Source: an uncultured Bradyrhizobium sp.
Lineage (GTDB): Bacteria > Pseudomonadota > Alphaproteobacteria > Rhizobiales > Xanthobacteraceae
Direction: 5' to 3'
Assembly (NCBI RefSeq): GCF_936928535.1
Contig: NZ_CAKZHY010000165.1
Coordinates: forward strand, 1 to 64,000
Length of the DNA stretch: 64,000 bases
In this document: piece after piece, positions 49,980 through 58,040 of the stretch
How positions within the stretch are numbered: position 1 is the stretch's first letter
Layout: the number at the start of each line of letters is the position of its first letter
Position numbers and translations under genes: made by a program
The notes under the pieces: model-generated
Told to the model about the DNA's origin: nothing
What the model saw: the letters and a program-made list of their open reading frames with translations, nothing else
Databases searched by the model: none

Positions 49980-51908
49980 TCAGGCCAGCTTGACTGTCTC
50001 GGTCTTCACGTCCTTGCCGAGGGCTTCGAACACCTTGGCGACGATGCCCTTGGCGTCGAGACCGGCGCGGGCGTACATCGCGGCCGGCGTGTCGTGATCC
50101 TGGAACACGTCGGGCAGCACCATCGTGCGGAACTTGACCATGCCGGTGTCGAGCACGCCCTGATCGGTCAGGAACTGCGCGACATGCGAGCCGAAGCCGC
50201 CGACCGAGCCTTCTTCCACCGTGATCAGCACGTCGTGGTCGCGGGCCAGCTTGAGCACCAGCTCGGTGTCGAGCGGCTTCATGAAGCGCGCGTCGGCAAT
50301 CGAGGTCGAGAGACCGTGGGCGGCGAGCTCGTCGGCCGCCTTCTCGCATTCGGCCAGACGCGTGCCGAACGAGAGCAGGGCGATCTTGTTGCCCTGGCGG
50401 ATCATGCGGCCCTTGCCGATCTCGAGCGGGATGCCGATCTCGGGCATCTCGATGCCGCGGCCTTCGCCGCGCGGATAGCGCAGCGAGCTCGGACGGTCAT
50501 TGATGGCAACCTGGGTCGCCACCATGTGCACGAGCTCGGCTTCATCGGCAGCCGCCATGATCACCATGTTCGGCAGACAGCCGAGATAGGCGTTGTCGAA
50601 CGAGCCGGCATGCGTCGCACCGTCGGCGCCGACGAGGCCGGCGCGGTCGATGGCGAAGCGCACGGGCAGGTTCTGGATCGCGACGTCGTGGACGATCTGG
50701 TCGTAGCCGCGCTGCAGGAAGGTCGAGTAGATCGCGCAGAACGGCTTGTAGCCTTCGGTCGCAAGACCGGCGGCGAAGGTCACCGCGTGCTGCTCGGCGA
50801 TGCCGACGTCGAAGGTGCGGTCGGGGAAGGCCTTGTTGAAGATGTCGACGCCGGTGCCCGACGGCATCGCCGCGGTGATGGCGACGATCTTGTCGTCCTT
50901 CTGCGCTTCCTTGACGAGGCTCTGGCCGAACACGTTCTGGTAGGCCGGCGCATTCGGCTTGGCCTTGGCTTGCGTGCCGGTGGCGACGTCGAACTTGACG
51001 ACGGCGTGGTACTTGTCGGCGGAGGCTTCCGCCGGGCCGTAGCCCTTGCCCTTCTGCGTCACGACGTGGACCAGGATCGGGCCGGTCTCCATGTCGCGCA
51101 CGTTCTTCAGCACGGGCAGCAGATGGTCGAGATTATGGCCGTCGATCGGGCCGACGTAATAGAAGCCGAGCTCCTCGAACAGCGTGCCGCCGTCCATCAT
51201 GAAGCCGCGGGAATATTCCTCGACGCGGTTGGCGCGGTTGGCAAGGATCTTGGGAAGGCGCTTGTTGATCTGCTTGGCCGCCTCGCGCAGCGTGCGGTAG
51301 GTCTTGCCCGAGTAGAGCCGCGACAGATAGGCGCTCATGGCGCCGACCGGAGGCGCGATCGACATGTCGTTGTCGTTGAGGATCACGATCAGGCGCGAGT
51401 TCATGGCGCCGGCATTGTTCATGGCTTCATAGGCCATGCCAGCCGACATCGCACCGTCACCGATCACGGCGATAACGTTGTTCTTGCCGCCGGCGAGGTC
51501 GCGGGCGACGGCCATGCCGAGACCGGCGGAGATCGAGGTCGATGAATGCGCGGCACCGAACGGATCGTAATCGCTCTCGCTGCGCTTGGTGAAGCCGGAC
51601 AGGCCACCGCCGGTGCGCAGCGTGCGGATGCGGTCGCGGCGTCCGGTGAGGATCTTGTGCGGATAGGCCTGATGGCCGACATCCCAGATCAGCCGGTCGC
51701 GCGGCGTGTCGAAAACGTAATGGATCGCGGTGGTGAGCTCGACCACGCCGAGGCCCGCGCCGAAGTGACCACCGGTCACCGAGACGGCATCGATGGTCTC
51801 CTGACGCAGCTCGTCGGCGACCTGGCGAACTTGCTCGATCTTGAGCTTGCGCAGGTCTTCCGGCGTCTTGATGGTGTCGAGCAGCGGCGTTTTACTGTAT
51901 GCGTTCAC
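49980..51908 (-). CDS. dxs: 1-deoxy-D-xylulose-5-phosphate synthase
   Basis: 642 residues from GTG 51908, which has GGAAAT at a good distance; a TTG at 51920 gives four more residues but would remove that site. It condenses pyruvate and glyceraldehyde 3-phosphate, the first step of the MEP isoprenoid pathway. Marks: WDVGHQAYPHKILTGRRD, the thiamine site GDGAMSAGMAYEAMNNAG with NDNDMSIAPPVGAMS, FDVGIAEQHAVTFAAGLA and DRAGLVGADGATHAGSFD. Confidence 0.96.
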   Translation of the reverse strand: MNAYSKTPLLDTIKTPEDLRKLKIEQVRQVADELRQETIDAVSVTGGHFGAGLGVVELTTAIHYVFDTPRDRLIWDVGHQAYPHKILTGRRDRIRTLRTGGGLSGFTKRSESDYDPFGAAHSSTSISAGLGMAVARDLAGGKNNVIAVIGDGAMSAGMAYEAMNNAGAMNSRLIVILNDNDMSIAPPVGAMSAYLSRLYSGKTYRTLREAAKQINKRLPKILANRANRVEEYSRGFMMDGGTLFEELGFYYVGPIDGHNLDHLLPVLKNVRDMETGPILVHVVTQKGKGYGPAEASADKYHAVVKFDVATGTQAKAKPNAPAYQNVFGQSLVKEAQKDDKIVAITAAMPSGTGVDIFNKAFPDRTFDVGIAEQHAVTFAAGLATEGYKPFCAIYSTFLQRGYDQIVHDVAIQNLPVRFAIDRAGLVGADGATHAGSFDNAYLGCLPNMVIMAAADEAELVHMVATQVAINDRPSSLRYPRGEGRGIEMPEIGIPLEIGKGRMIRQGNKIALLSFGTRLAECEKAADELAAHGLSTSIADARFMKPLDTELVLKLARDHDVLITVEEGSVGGFGSHVAQFLTDQGVLDTGMVKFRTMVLPDVFQDHDTPAAMYARAGLDAKGIVAKVFEALGKDVKTETVKLA

Positions 51909-52491
51909 GGCGATTTCCAATTTGTCAGCGCCGGAAAGTCATTCCGGTGCGCGATGGGTTTGCATAATATCGGCGCAGCGCGAGTCCTTAAACCGTCGGA
52001 GCCACCTGCATGGGGCAAAGCCCCGTCTTCAAGCTTAGGTGAGCTTAAGTGCGCTCCGGTTCAGTCTCTGTGATCCCTGTCACTTAGATCGGCTTCGTCC
52101 GTCCCAGCCAATTTCATCAGCGATTTGAGGCGCTTGTCGTCGGAAATCGGCCCCCACGTCAAGGCTAACAAAAAGCCACACTCCGCGCAGCTTTACACCA
52201 AAGCTTGGGCCAAAGCCAACCCGGCGGACCGATTGCGGGTATGCAGGTGCAACCGGCGGGCCAATTTGGTTAATCCCGGCGCCGGAGCAAAAGTTCCAAT
52301 CCTGCCCGGTTCCATGGCAGGATTTTGTGCGGAAAGACAGCGTTTTTGTGGGGATTTCCGGGACGGAAAACGTCGACGCGGGAACTTTTCAGCGGCGGTG
52401 CCCCGATGCCTGCCCCCGCGGGTGAAAATGAGAGCGTGCGATTCTGAAAAATTGCAGGCGGCCGATGCGCGAGGCGGGTGGCTGCGCGCCC
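51909..52491. other. Long gap in the xseB-dxs cluster, no gene recognised
   Basis: 583 bases between xseB and dxs. Related alphaproteobacteria often carry ispA (farnesyl diphosphate synthase) at this place; no DDxxD prenyl-synthase motif is present in any frame I could read. Short frames on both strands (for example plus 52125-52547) have no ribosome site. A promoter for dxs is expected in the left half. Confidence 0.55.
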
Positions 52492-52743
52492 TTACTGCAC
52501 GTCCAGCGGCGCCGTGCCGGCGGCCTGGCCACTGGCATCGGTGGTGATCTTGTCGACGCGCGCCTCGGCCTGACGCAACAGCTCCTCGCAACGCCGCTTC
52601 AGCGCTTCGCCGCGCTCGTAGATCGTGACAGATTCCTCGAGCGGCACCTTGCCGTCCTCGAGCCGCTTCACGATCGTTTCGAGTTCCTCGATCGCGCGCT
52701 CGAAGGTGAGCCTGCTGACATCGACTTGAGTGTTTTCGGCCAT
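52492..52743 (-). CDS. xseB: Exodeoxyribonuclease VII small subunit
   Basis: 83 residues from ATG 52743; the upstream extension is not needed. LTFERAIEELETIVKRLEDGKVPLEESVTIYERGEALKRRCEELLRQAE is the two-helix XseB core that binds XseA. The C-terminal tail is extended compared with the minimal 75-residue form. It lies 73 bases downstream of the histone-deacetylase-like gene, as in many alphaproteobacteria. Confidence 0.93.
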   Translation of the reverse strand: MAENTQVDVSRLTFERAIEELETIVKRLEDGKVPLEESVTIYERGEALKRRCEELLRQAEARVDKITTDASGQAAGTAPLDVQ

Positions 52744-52816
52744 ATCCGTTTCCGATTGCCCGATTCGCTGCTGCTGCAAAACAGCAGAGTTTTGCGGGCG
52801 TAATGTGGCGGGTGTC

Positions 52817-53746
52817 TCAGGCGCCCATCAGGGCACCGACATGCGCCGTAACAGATTCTTTCAGTCCTTGCAGGTCGTAGCCGCCCTCGAGCACAGAAAC
52901 AACGCGTCCCCCGGCGGACTTGTCGGCGAGATCCATCAGCTTGCGCGTCACCCAGGCATAATCCTCCGCGCGCAAATTCAGCGAGGCCAGCGGATCGCGG
53001 AAATGCGCATCGAAGCCGGCCGAGATGATCAGCAGCTCGGGGCTGAACTCGGTCAGGCGCGGCAGGATCAGATTTTCGAACGCGCTGCGGAATTCGGGCC
53101 CGCCGTCTTCGGACGCCAGCGGCGCGTTGACGATGGTGTCGTGATCGCCGCGCTCGCCCTTGGCGCCGGTGCCTGGAAACAGCGGCATCTGGTGGGTCGA
53201 GCAGTACATCACGGTGGGATCCGACCAGAAGATGTCCTGGGTGCCGTTGCCGTGATGGACGTCGAAATCGACGATGGCCGCGCGCTCGATGCCGTATTTG
53301 CGCTGCGCATGGCGCGCGGCGATCGCGACATTGTCGAAGAAGCAGAAGCCCATCGGCTTGCCGATCTCGGCGTGATGGCCGGGCGGGCGCACCGCCACGA
53401 AGGCGTTGCGGTGCTCGCCGTTCATCACGGCTTCGGTCGCCGCCACCGCGCCGCCGACGCCGCGCATCACCGCCTCCCAGGTGCCGGGGGACATCGAGGT
53501 GTCGCCGTCGAGATAGACCTGACCGCTGCTCGGCGCGATGTGGCGCAGCTCGGTGACGTAATGCTCGTTGTGGCACAGCGTGACGAGATCGAGATCGCCC
53601 TCGGGCGCCAGATCGCGCGCCAGGAACTGAAAGCGCTCGACCGACAGCGCTTCTTCCACCGCACGCAGGCGATCCGGGCGCTCGGGGTGACCCGGCGGCG
53701 TGACATGGTCGAGGCAGGCCTTGTGGGAAAGGAGAAGCGTGCTCAT
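52817..53746 (-). CDS. Histone-deacetylase-family zinc hydrolase
   Basis: 309 residues from ATG 53746 (MSTLLLSHKACLDHVTPPGHPERPDRL). Arginase/deacetylase fold marks: AVRPPGHHAEIGKPMGFCFFDNVAIAA (catalytic His pair) and AIVDFDVHHGNGTQDIFW (zinc ligands D and H), then ISAGFDAHFRDPLASL. Bacterial relatives (AcuC/HDAC-like, acetylpolyamine amidohydrolases) remove acetyl groups from small amines or proteins. The open frame runs further upstream, but no start there fits the family. Confidence 0.92.
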   Translation of the reverse strand: MSTLLLSHKACLDHVTPPGHPERPDRLRAVEEALSVERFQFLARDLAPEGDLDLVTLCHNEHYVTELRHIAPSSGQVYLDGDTSMSPGTWEAVMRGVGGAVAATEAVMNGEHRNAFVAVRPPGHHAEIGKPMGFCFFDNVAIAARHAQRKYGIERAAIVDFDVHHGNGTQDIFWSDPTVMYCSTHQMPLFPGTGAKGERGDHDTIVNAPLASEDGGPEFRSAFENLILPRLTEFSPELLIISAGFDAHFRDPLASLNLRAEDYAWVTRKLMDLADKSAGGRVVSVLEGGYDLQGLKESVTAHVGALMGA

Positions 53747-53880
53747 CAGGTCGGCCTCAGTGAGATGCGAACTCTCGGCGTCGCTTGGCGCATCCGGCGC
53801 CAAAACGCAATGTAAAACCCAATCTAGGCGTTCTCGGGGGAATGGCAAAGGGCCGCCCGTTCGGGCTCGTTTGATCCAGA

Positions 53881-55536
53881 TCAATTCACGCGCAGGATGC
53901 GGGTAGGCGGCAACGGGCCGATCGGACCATGCGCCCTAAAGAAGGCAAACAGCGCCTCGGAATCGTAGCCGCCATATTGCGCCGATGCGCCCTGTTTCGC
54001 GATCGTGAAACCGTCGCCGCCGACCGCCAGATAGTCGTTGACGGTCACGCGGTAGAAGGTGGCCGGCTCGATCGGTCTGCCGTTGAGCGTCATCTTGTCG
54101 GGCGTGACGTGCTCGCCGAATGGCTTTGACCCGTCCCAGCTGTAGCTGAATCCGATCGAGACCTGGAGGATCCGCGGCCGCTTCGGATCGAGCCATTGCT
54201 GCTCCAGCATGTCCTTGAGCTGCCTGCCTGTGAGCGTCATGGTGACGAGGCGGTTGCGGAACGGCTGGCTTGCGAACAGATCGCCATAGGACACCGCGCC
54301 GTTCTCCTTCGGGACGAGATCGGTGCGGATGCCGCCGGGATTGGTGAGTGCGATGACAGCGCTGCCATCTTTTGCATCCTTGGTCGCGGCGAGCTGTGCA
54401 TCGGCGATGATATCGCCGAGTGCGCTTTCGCCGGCGTCATTCGGGACGCGCGACAGCGTCTGTGTCACCGATCCGGCCGGCCGGTTGGCGATCGGCGCCG
54501 AGAGCTTGTCATAGGCCTCGATCAGCGCGGTCTGCTCGGGATCCCTGGCGAGCGAGGCGTCGGCGACGATGACGTTCTCGGCCTTGGCACCGATGATGTC
54601 GCGGGTCACAGGATCGAGCTTGAGGTCGATCGCAGTGACCAGCGTGCCGTATTTGTCGCCGCTCGTGACGAGCCGCCCGTCGATATCGCAGACATAGGCA
54701 CGGTGCGTGTGGCCGCTGACGACGACGTCGACGGCGCGGTCGAATTTCTTCACGATGTCGACGATGGGGCCTGTGATCGCCGGACATTCGTTGTAGTCGC
54801 CCGCGGGCTCGCCACCCTGGTGGATCAGCACCACGATCGCCTCCACGCCCTTCGCCTTCAGTTGCGGCACCAGCGCATTCACCGTCTCGGCCTCATCGCG
54901 AAATTCCAGTCCCGCAATGCCCTTGGGCGAGACGATGCCTGATGTCTCCTTCAAGGTCAGCCCGATGAAGGCGACCGGGATGCCCTCGAACTCGCGGATC
55001 TCGTAGGGCGGCAGCACGCTCTTGCCGGTCGCGGTCTCGATGGTAGACGCCGCGAGATAGTGGAATTTGGCGCCAGTGAACACATGCGGTCCCTGGCAGC
55101 CGTCTTCCGGATGGCAGCCGCCATTCTGCATCCGGAGCAGCTCGGTCTTGCCTTCGTCGAATTCGTGGTTGCCGACCGAGGTGATCGCAAGCCCCATCAT
55201 CGAAAGCGATTCGATCGAGGGTTCGTCGTGAAACATCGCCGACAGGAATGGGCTCGCCCCGATCAGATCGCCGGCGGCGACGAAGATGGTGTTCTTGTGC
55301 CCCTCGCGGAGTTGCTTGACCAGCGTCGCCATGTACTCGGCGCCGCCGGCGGCCACCATCACCTTCCTGGTCTGGTCTTCGGGGTCATTGATGCGGATGC
55401 CGCCCGGCGGCGGACGCAGGTTGCCGTGGAAATCGTTGATCGCGAGAATCCGCAGCTGGACGGGCGCTGTAGTCTCGGCCGCGGCGGGAAGGGCGCATGC
55501 AAGTGCGAGTGCGGCAAGGATGGATTGGTATCGCAT
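53881..55536 (-). CDS. Periplasmic 5'-nucleotidase/bifunctional metallophosphatase
   Basis: 551 residues. Signal peptide MRYQSILAALALACALPAAAE. The metallophosphoesterase domain (about 25-300) has AINDFHGNLRP, FVAAGDLIGASP, TSVGNHEFDEGKTEL and VVVSGHTHRAYVC, all metal or catalytic residues. The 5'-nucleotidase C-terminal domain (about 330-525) has NPGGIRTDL, GDLFASQPFRNRLVTMTLTGRQL and YLAVGGDGF. It would salvage nucleotides in the periplasm. Confidence 0.93.
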   Translation of the reverse strand: MRYQSILAALALACALPAAAETTAPVQLRILAINDFHGNLRPPPGGIRINDPEDQTRKVMVAAGGAEYMATLVKQLREGHKNTIFVAAGDLIGASPFLSAMFHDEPSIESLSMMGLAITSVGNHEFDEGKTELLRMQNGGCHPEDGCQGPHVFTGAKFHYLAASTIETATGKSVLPPYEIREFEGIPVAFIGLTLKETSGIVSPKGIAGLEFRDEAETVNALVPQLKAKGVEAIVVLIHQGGEPAGDYNECPAITGPIVDIVKKFDRAVDVVVSGHTHRAYVCDIDGRLVTSGDKYGTLVTAIDLKLDPVTRDIIGAKAENVIVADASLARDPEQTALIEAYDKLSAPIANRPAGSVTQTLSRVPNDAGESALGDIIADAQLAATKDAKDGSAVIALTNPGGIRTDLVPKENGAVSYGDLFASQPFRNRLVTMTLTGRQLKDMLEQQWLDPKRPRILQVSIGFSYSWDGSKPFGEHVTPDKMTLNGRPIEPATFYRVTVNDYLAVGGDGFTIAKQGASAQYGGYDSEALFAFFRAHGPIGPLPPTRILRVN

Positions 55537-55580
55537 GGAACCAGACTAGTCGCTCCGCGCGAAGATTTCACGAAGCTTTC

Positions 55581-55728
55581 TTCCTTCTCCCCTTGTGGGA
55601 GAAGATGGCGCGAAGCGCCGGTTGAGGGGTATCTATCCGCTGGAGACGTGTGAGCGCGAGGAGAGAAACCCCTCACCCGTCTCGCCGCTTCGCGACGAGC
55701 CACCCTCTCCCACAAGGGGAGAGGGGAG
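55581..55728. repeat. Palindromic intergenic repeat, family B (third copy)
   Basis: Arms around ccttctccccttgtgggagaag (about 55583-55604) and ccctctcccacaaggggagaggg (about 55703-55725), with aacccctcacccgtctcgccgcttcgcgacgagcc between. The arm sequence (cttgtgggag) differs from copies one and two, so this is a subfamily. Confidence 0.72.
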
Positions 55729-55731
55729 GAC

Positions 55732-56490
55732 TCACCTCTTCTTCCTGTTCGCAAACGCGTTGAACGCGGCGATCGCCTCGTCCGATTTCAGCCGTTCGCC
55801 GAACAGATGGCTCTCCTGGTCGATGCGGCGGGTGAGCTCTTCCGGCGATGTGCGCAGCAATTTGCGCGAGGTCGCGACGGCCTCGGCCGGCAGGCGGCAG
55901 ATATCGCGCGCGACCTTGCGGGCCTCGACCTCGGTGTGTCCCGGCGACACCACGGTGTTGACGAAGCCGGCGGCATGGGCCTCTGTGGCGCTGAAGCTGC
56001 GTCCCATCACCAGCATGGCGAAGGCACGTTGGTAACCCATTGTGCTCGGCATCAAGAGGCTGGCGGCACCGACCGGAACGAGCCCGAGATTGATGTAGGG
56101 CGCCGAGAAGGTCGCAGCGTTGGAGGCGAGCACATAGTCGCAGTGAAACAGCATCACGGTGCCCATGCCGATCGAGGCGCCGTCCACGGCTGCGATGATC
56201 GGCTTGACGTTGAGTGCCAGCGAATAGAGGAATTTGGCACCGTCCGACAACGTCTCGGGACGCGCCGCATCGGCGTGCATGAAGTCGTCGATGTCGTCCC
56301 CGGCGGTGAAAACGCCGGAGCCGCCGGTGATAATCATGCAGCGGATATCGGGATTGTTCTGCGCGGTGTCGATCGCGCGGCTCATCTCGCGATACATGTG
56401 CTGCGTGATCGCGTTCTTCTTTCCGGGACGGCGCAGGGTGATGACGCGCGTGCCGCGCTCGTCGGCGACGATGATATTGCCGTTCGGCAT
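55732..56490 (-). CDS. Enoyl-CoA hydratase/isomerase-family protein, active-site acids altered
   Basis: 252 residues from ATG 56490 after GGGAG. The crotonase fold is evident: VITLRRPGKKNAITQHMYREM, IITGGSGVFTAGDDIDDF (oxyanion loop), IIAAVDGASIGMGTVMLFHCDYVLAS and FSAPYINLGLVPVGAASLLM. The two catalytic glutamates of hydratases (in GGCEL and PEI) are replaced (GMGTVM; PYINLG and PVGAAS), so neither the hydratase nor the typical isomerase acid is visible. It may be an isomerase-like or non-hydratase crotonase. Confidence 0.82.
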   Translation of the reverse strand: MPNGNIIVADERGTRVITLRRPGKKNAITQHMYREMSRAIDTAQNNPDIRCMIITGGSGVFTAGDDIDDFMHADAARPETLSDGAKFLYSLALNVKPIIAAVDGASIGMGTVMLFHCDYVLASNAATFSAPYINLGLVPVGAASLLMPSTMGYQRAFAMLVMGRSFSATEAHAAGFVNTVVSPGHTEVEARKVARDICRLPAEAVATSRKLLRTSPEELTRRIDQESHLFGERLKSDEAIAAFNAFANRKKR

Positions 56491-56786
56491 AAGTACTCCC
56501 TGCGGTCGCCGCGGCGCCTGCCGTCGGCGAGTCCTGGCACAGCTCAGCCTACATGATCCCGCAGGCGTGCCAATCCTGCAGGCCCAATCATTTCGGCCAT
56601 GACGCCGTTGAGTGGTTGCATGACACCCGCCAGGCGGCCGCACTGGTCGATGGAACAAACAGCGTAAAGGCTGTGTCTCGTCTCCTGCGGCGATTTGCGC
56701 ATTGCAACAATTGGCTACAACGTTTCATTTGAAAAACCGGTGGTTGTACGTCACGATCAGCCGTCTCGTTTCTATTAGGCCGATAT

Positions 56787-58022
56787 TTGACGATGATTGC
56801 CGCAACTGGGGTTGACGAGTCCTCGCTGCGCTACCGCGGCTGGCGCGTGGTGCTGGCCTGTTTCCTGATGGCCTTCTTCATGTTCGGCTTTGGCCTCTAC
56901 GGCCAGGGCGTGTATCTCGCCGAGCTGCAGCGCGCCCATGGCTGGCCCGGCACGCTGGTGTCCTCGGCCAGCACCTTCTCGTTCCTGCTGAGCGCCGTCC
57001 TCGTGATCTTTACCGATGACCTGCTCGTCCGAATCGGACTGCGCGCGCTGATCCTGTGCGGGCTGGCGGCGCTTGGCGCATCGACCGCGCTGCTGGGGCT
57101 GATGCAATCGCCCTGGCAGCTCTACCTCGCCTATGCGCTGATGTCGGTGGGCTGGACCGGAATGGGCTCGGTGGTGATCGCGACCGTGCTGAACTCCTGG
57201 TTCGAGCGGCGGCGCGGGCTCGCGCTCAGCCTCGCCTTCAACGGCGCCACCTGCAGCGGCATCATCCTCGTTCCGGTTCTGCTGGCGCTGAGCTCCAGCA
57301 TCGGCTTTCGTTCGGCCATGCTGGCGGCGACCGTCGTGATGGTGGTGCTGGTGTTGCCGGTGGTCGTCGTCTTCACCGGCTGGCGGGTCGGTGCGTCGCT
57401 GCATGCCGCGGGTGCCTCCGGCAGCAAGGCCGCGCGACATTCGCGGCGGGCTCTGCTCGCAAATGCTTCATTCTGGACCATGGTGCTGCCGATCGCGATC
57501 GCGCTGCTGGCGCAGATGGGATTCATCATCCACCAGGTGACGTTTCTCGAGCCATTGATCGGCCGCGCCAGCGCGGGCCTTGCGGTCACCATCATGGCCG
57601 CGATGGCGGTTGTCGGCCGGCTGACGCTCGGCCTGTTCGTCGACCGGCTCGATCCGCGGCTTGCCTGCGCGGCGTCGATGACGAGCCAGGCGGCGGCGCT
57701 GCTCGTGCTGCTGCAAAGCCAGAGCCCGATCGTGCTGCTGATGTGCTGCGCGGTCTATGGTTTCTCGATCGGCAACATGATCACCTTTCCGCCCCTGATC
57801 ATCCAGCGCGAGATCGGCAGTGCGGCGTTCGCGGCCGCGATGGGGCTGGGGACCTCGATCAGCGGCATCGTCAGCGCGTTCGGCCCCGGCATCGTCGGCC
57901 TCGTGCGCAGCATGAGCGGCGATTACACCATGGCATTCGCGATGTGCGTGGCGCTCGATGTCATCGCGGCCGGCATCGTGCTGTGGCGGCCGGGGAAGAA
58001 GGTGGAGGTCGTTGCGTCGTAA
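56787..58022 (+). CDS. MFS transporter (monocarboxylate/oxalate-formate-like)
   Basis: 411 residues from TTG 56787 (AGG six bases before); ATG 56793 is the alternative. Twelve helices are visible, with RRYRGWRVVLACFLMAFFMFG-like start, GVYLAELQRAHGW, SWFERRRGLALSLAFNGATCSG and a central loop (HAAGASGSKAARHSRRA). This pattern fits the MCT/OFA group, importers of carboxylates. It is convergent with the acyl-CoA dehydrogenase gene; the 296-base upstream gap shows no other gene. Confidence 0.85.
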   Translation: MTMIAATGVDESSLRYRGWRVVLACFLMAFFMFGFGLYGQGVYLAELQRAHGWPGTLVSSASTFSFLLSAVLVIFTDDLLVRIGLRALILCGLAALGASTALLGLMQSPWQLYLAYALMSVGWTGMGSVVIATVLNSWFERRRGLALSLAFNGATCSGIILVPVLLALSSSIGFRSAMLAATVVMVVLVLPVVVVFTGWRVGASLHAAGASGSKAARHSRRALLANASFWTMVLPIAIALLAQMGFIIHQVTFLEPLIGRASAGLAVTIMAAMAVVGRLTLGLFVDRLDPRLACAASMTSQAAALLVLLQSQSPIVLLMCCAVYGFSIGNMITFPPLIIQREIGSAAFAAAMGLGTSISGIVSAFGPGIVGLVRSMSGDYTMAFAMCVALDVIAAGIVLWRPGKKVEVVAS

Positions 58023-58040
58023 CCTACCCTACGCATCCGC

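Noticed and set aside
52125..52591. Plus- and minus-strand frames in the xseB-dxs gap
   Set aside because: No ribosome site, no motif, arginine- and alanine-rich shadow composition on the minus strand.
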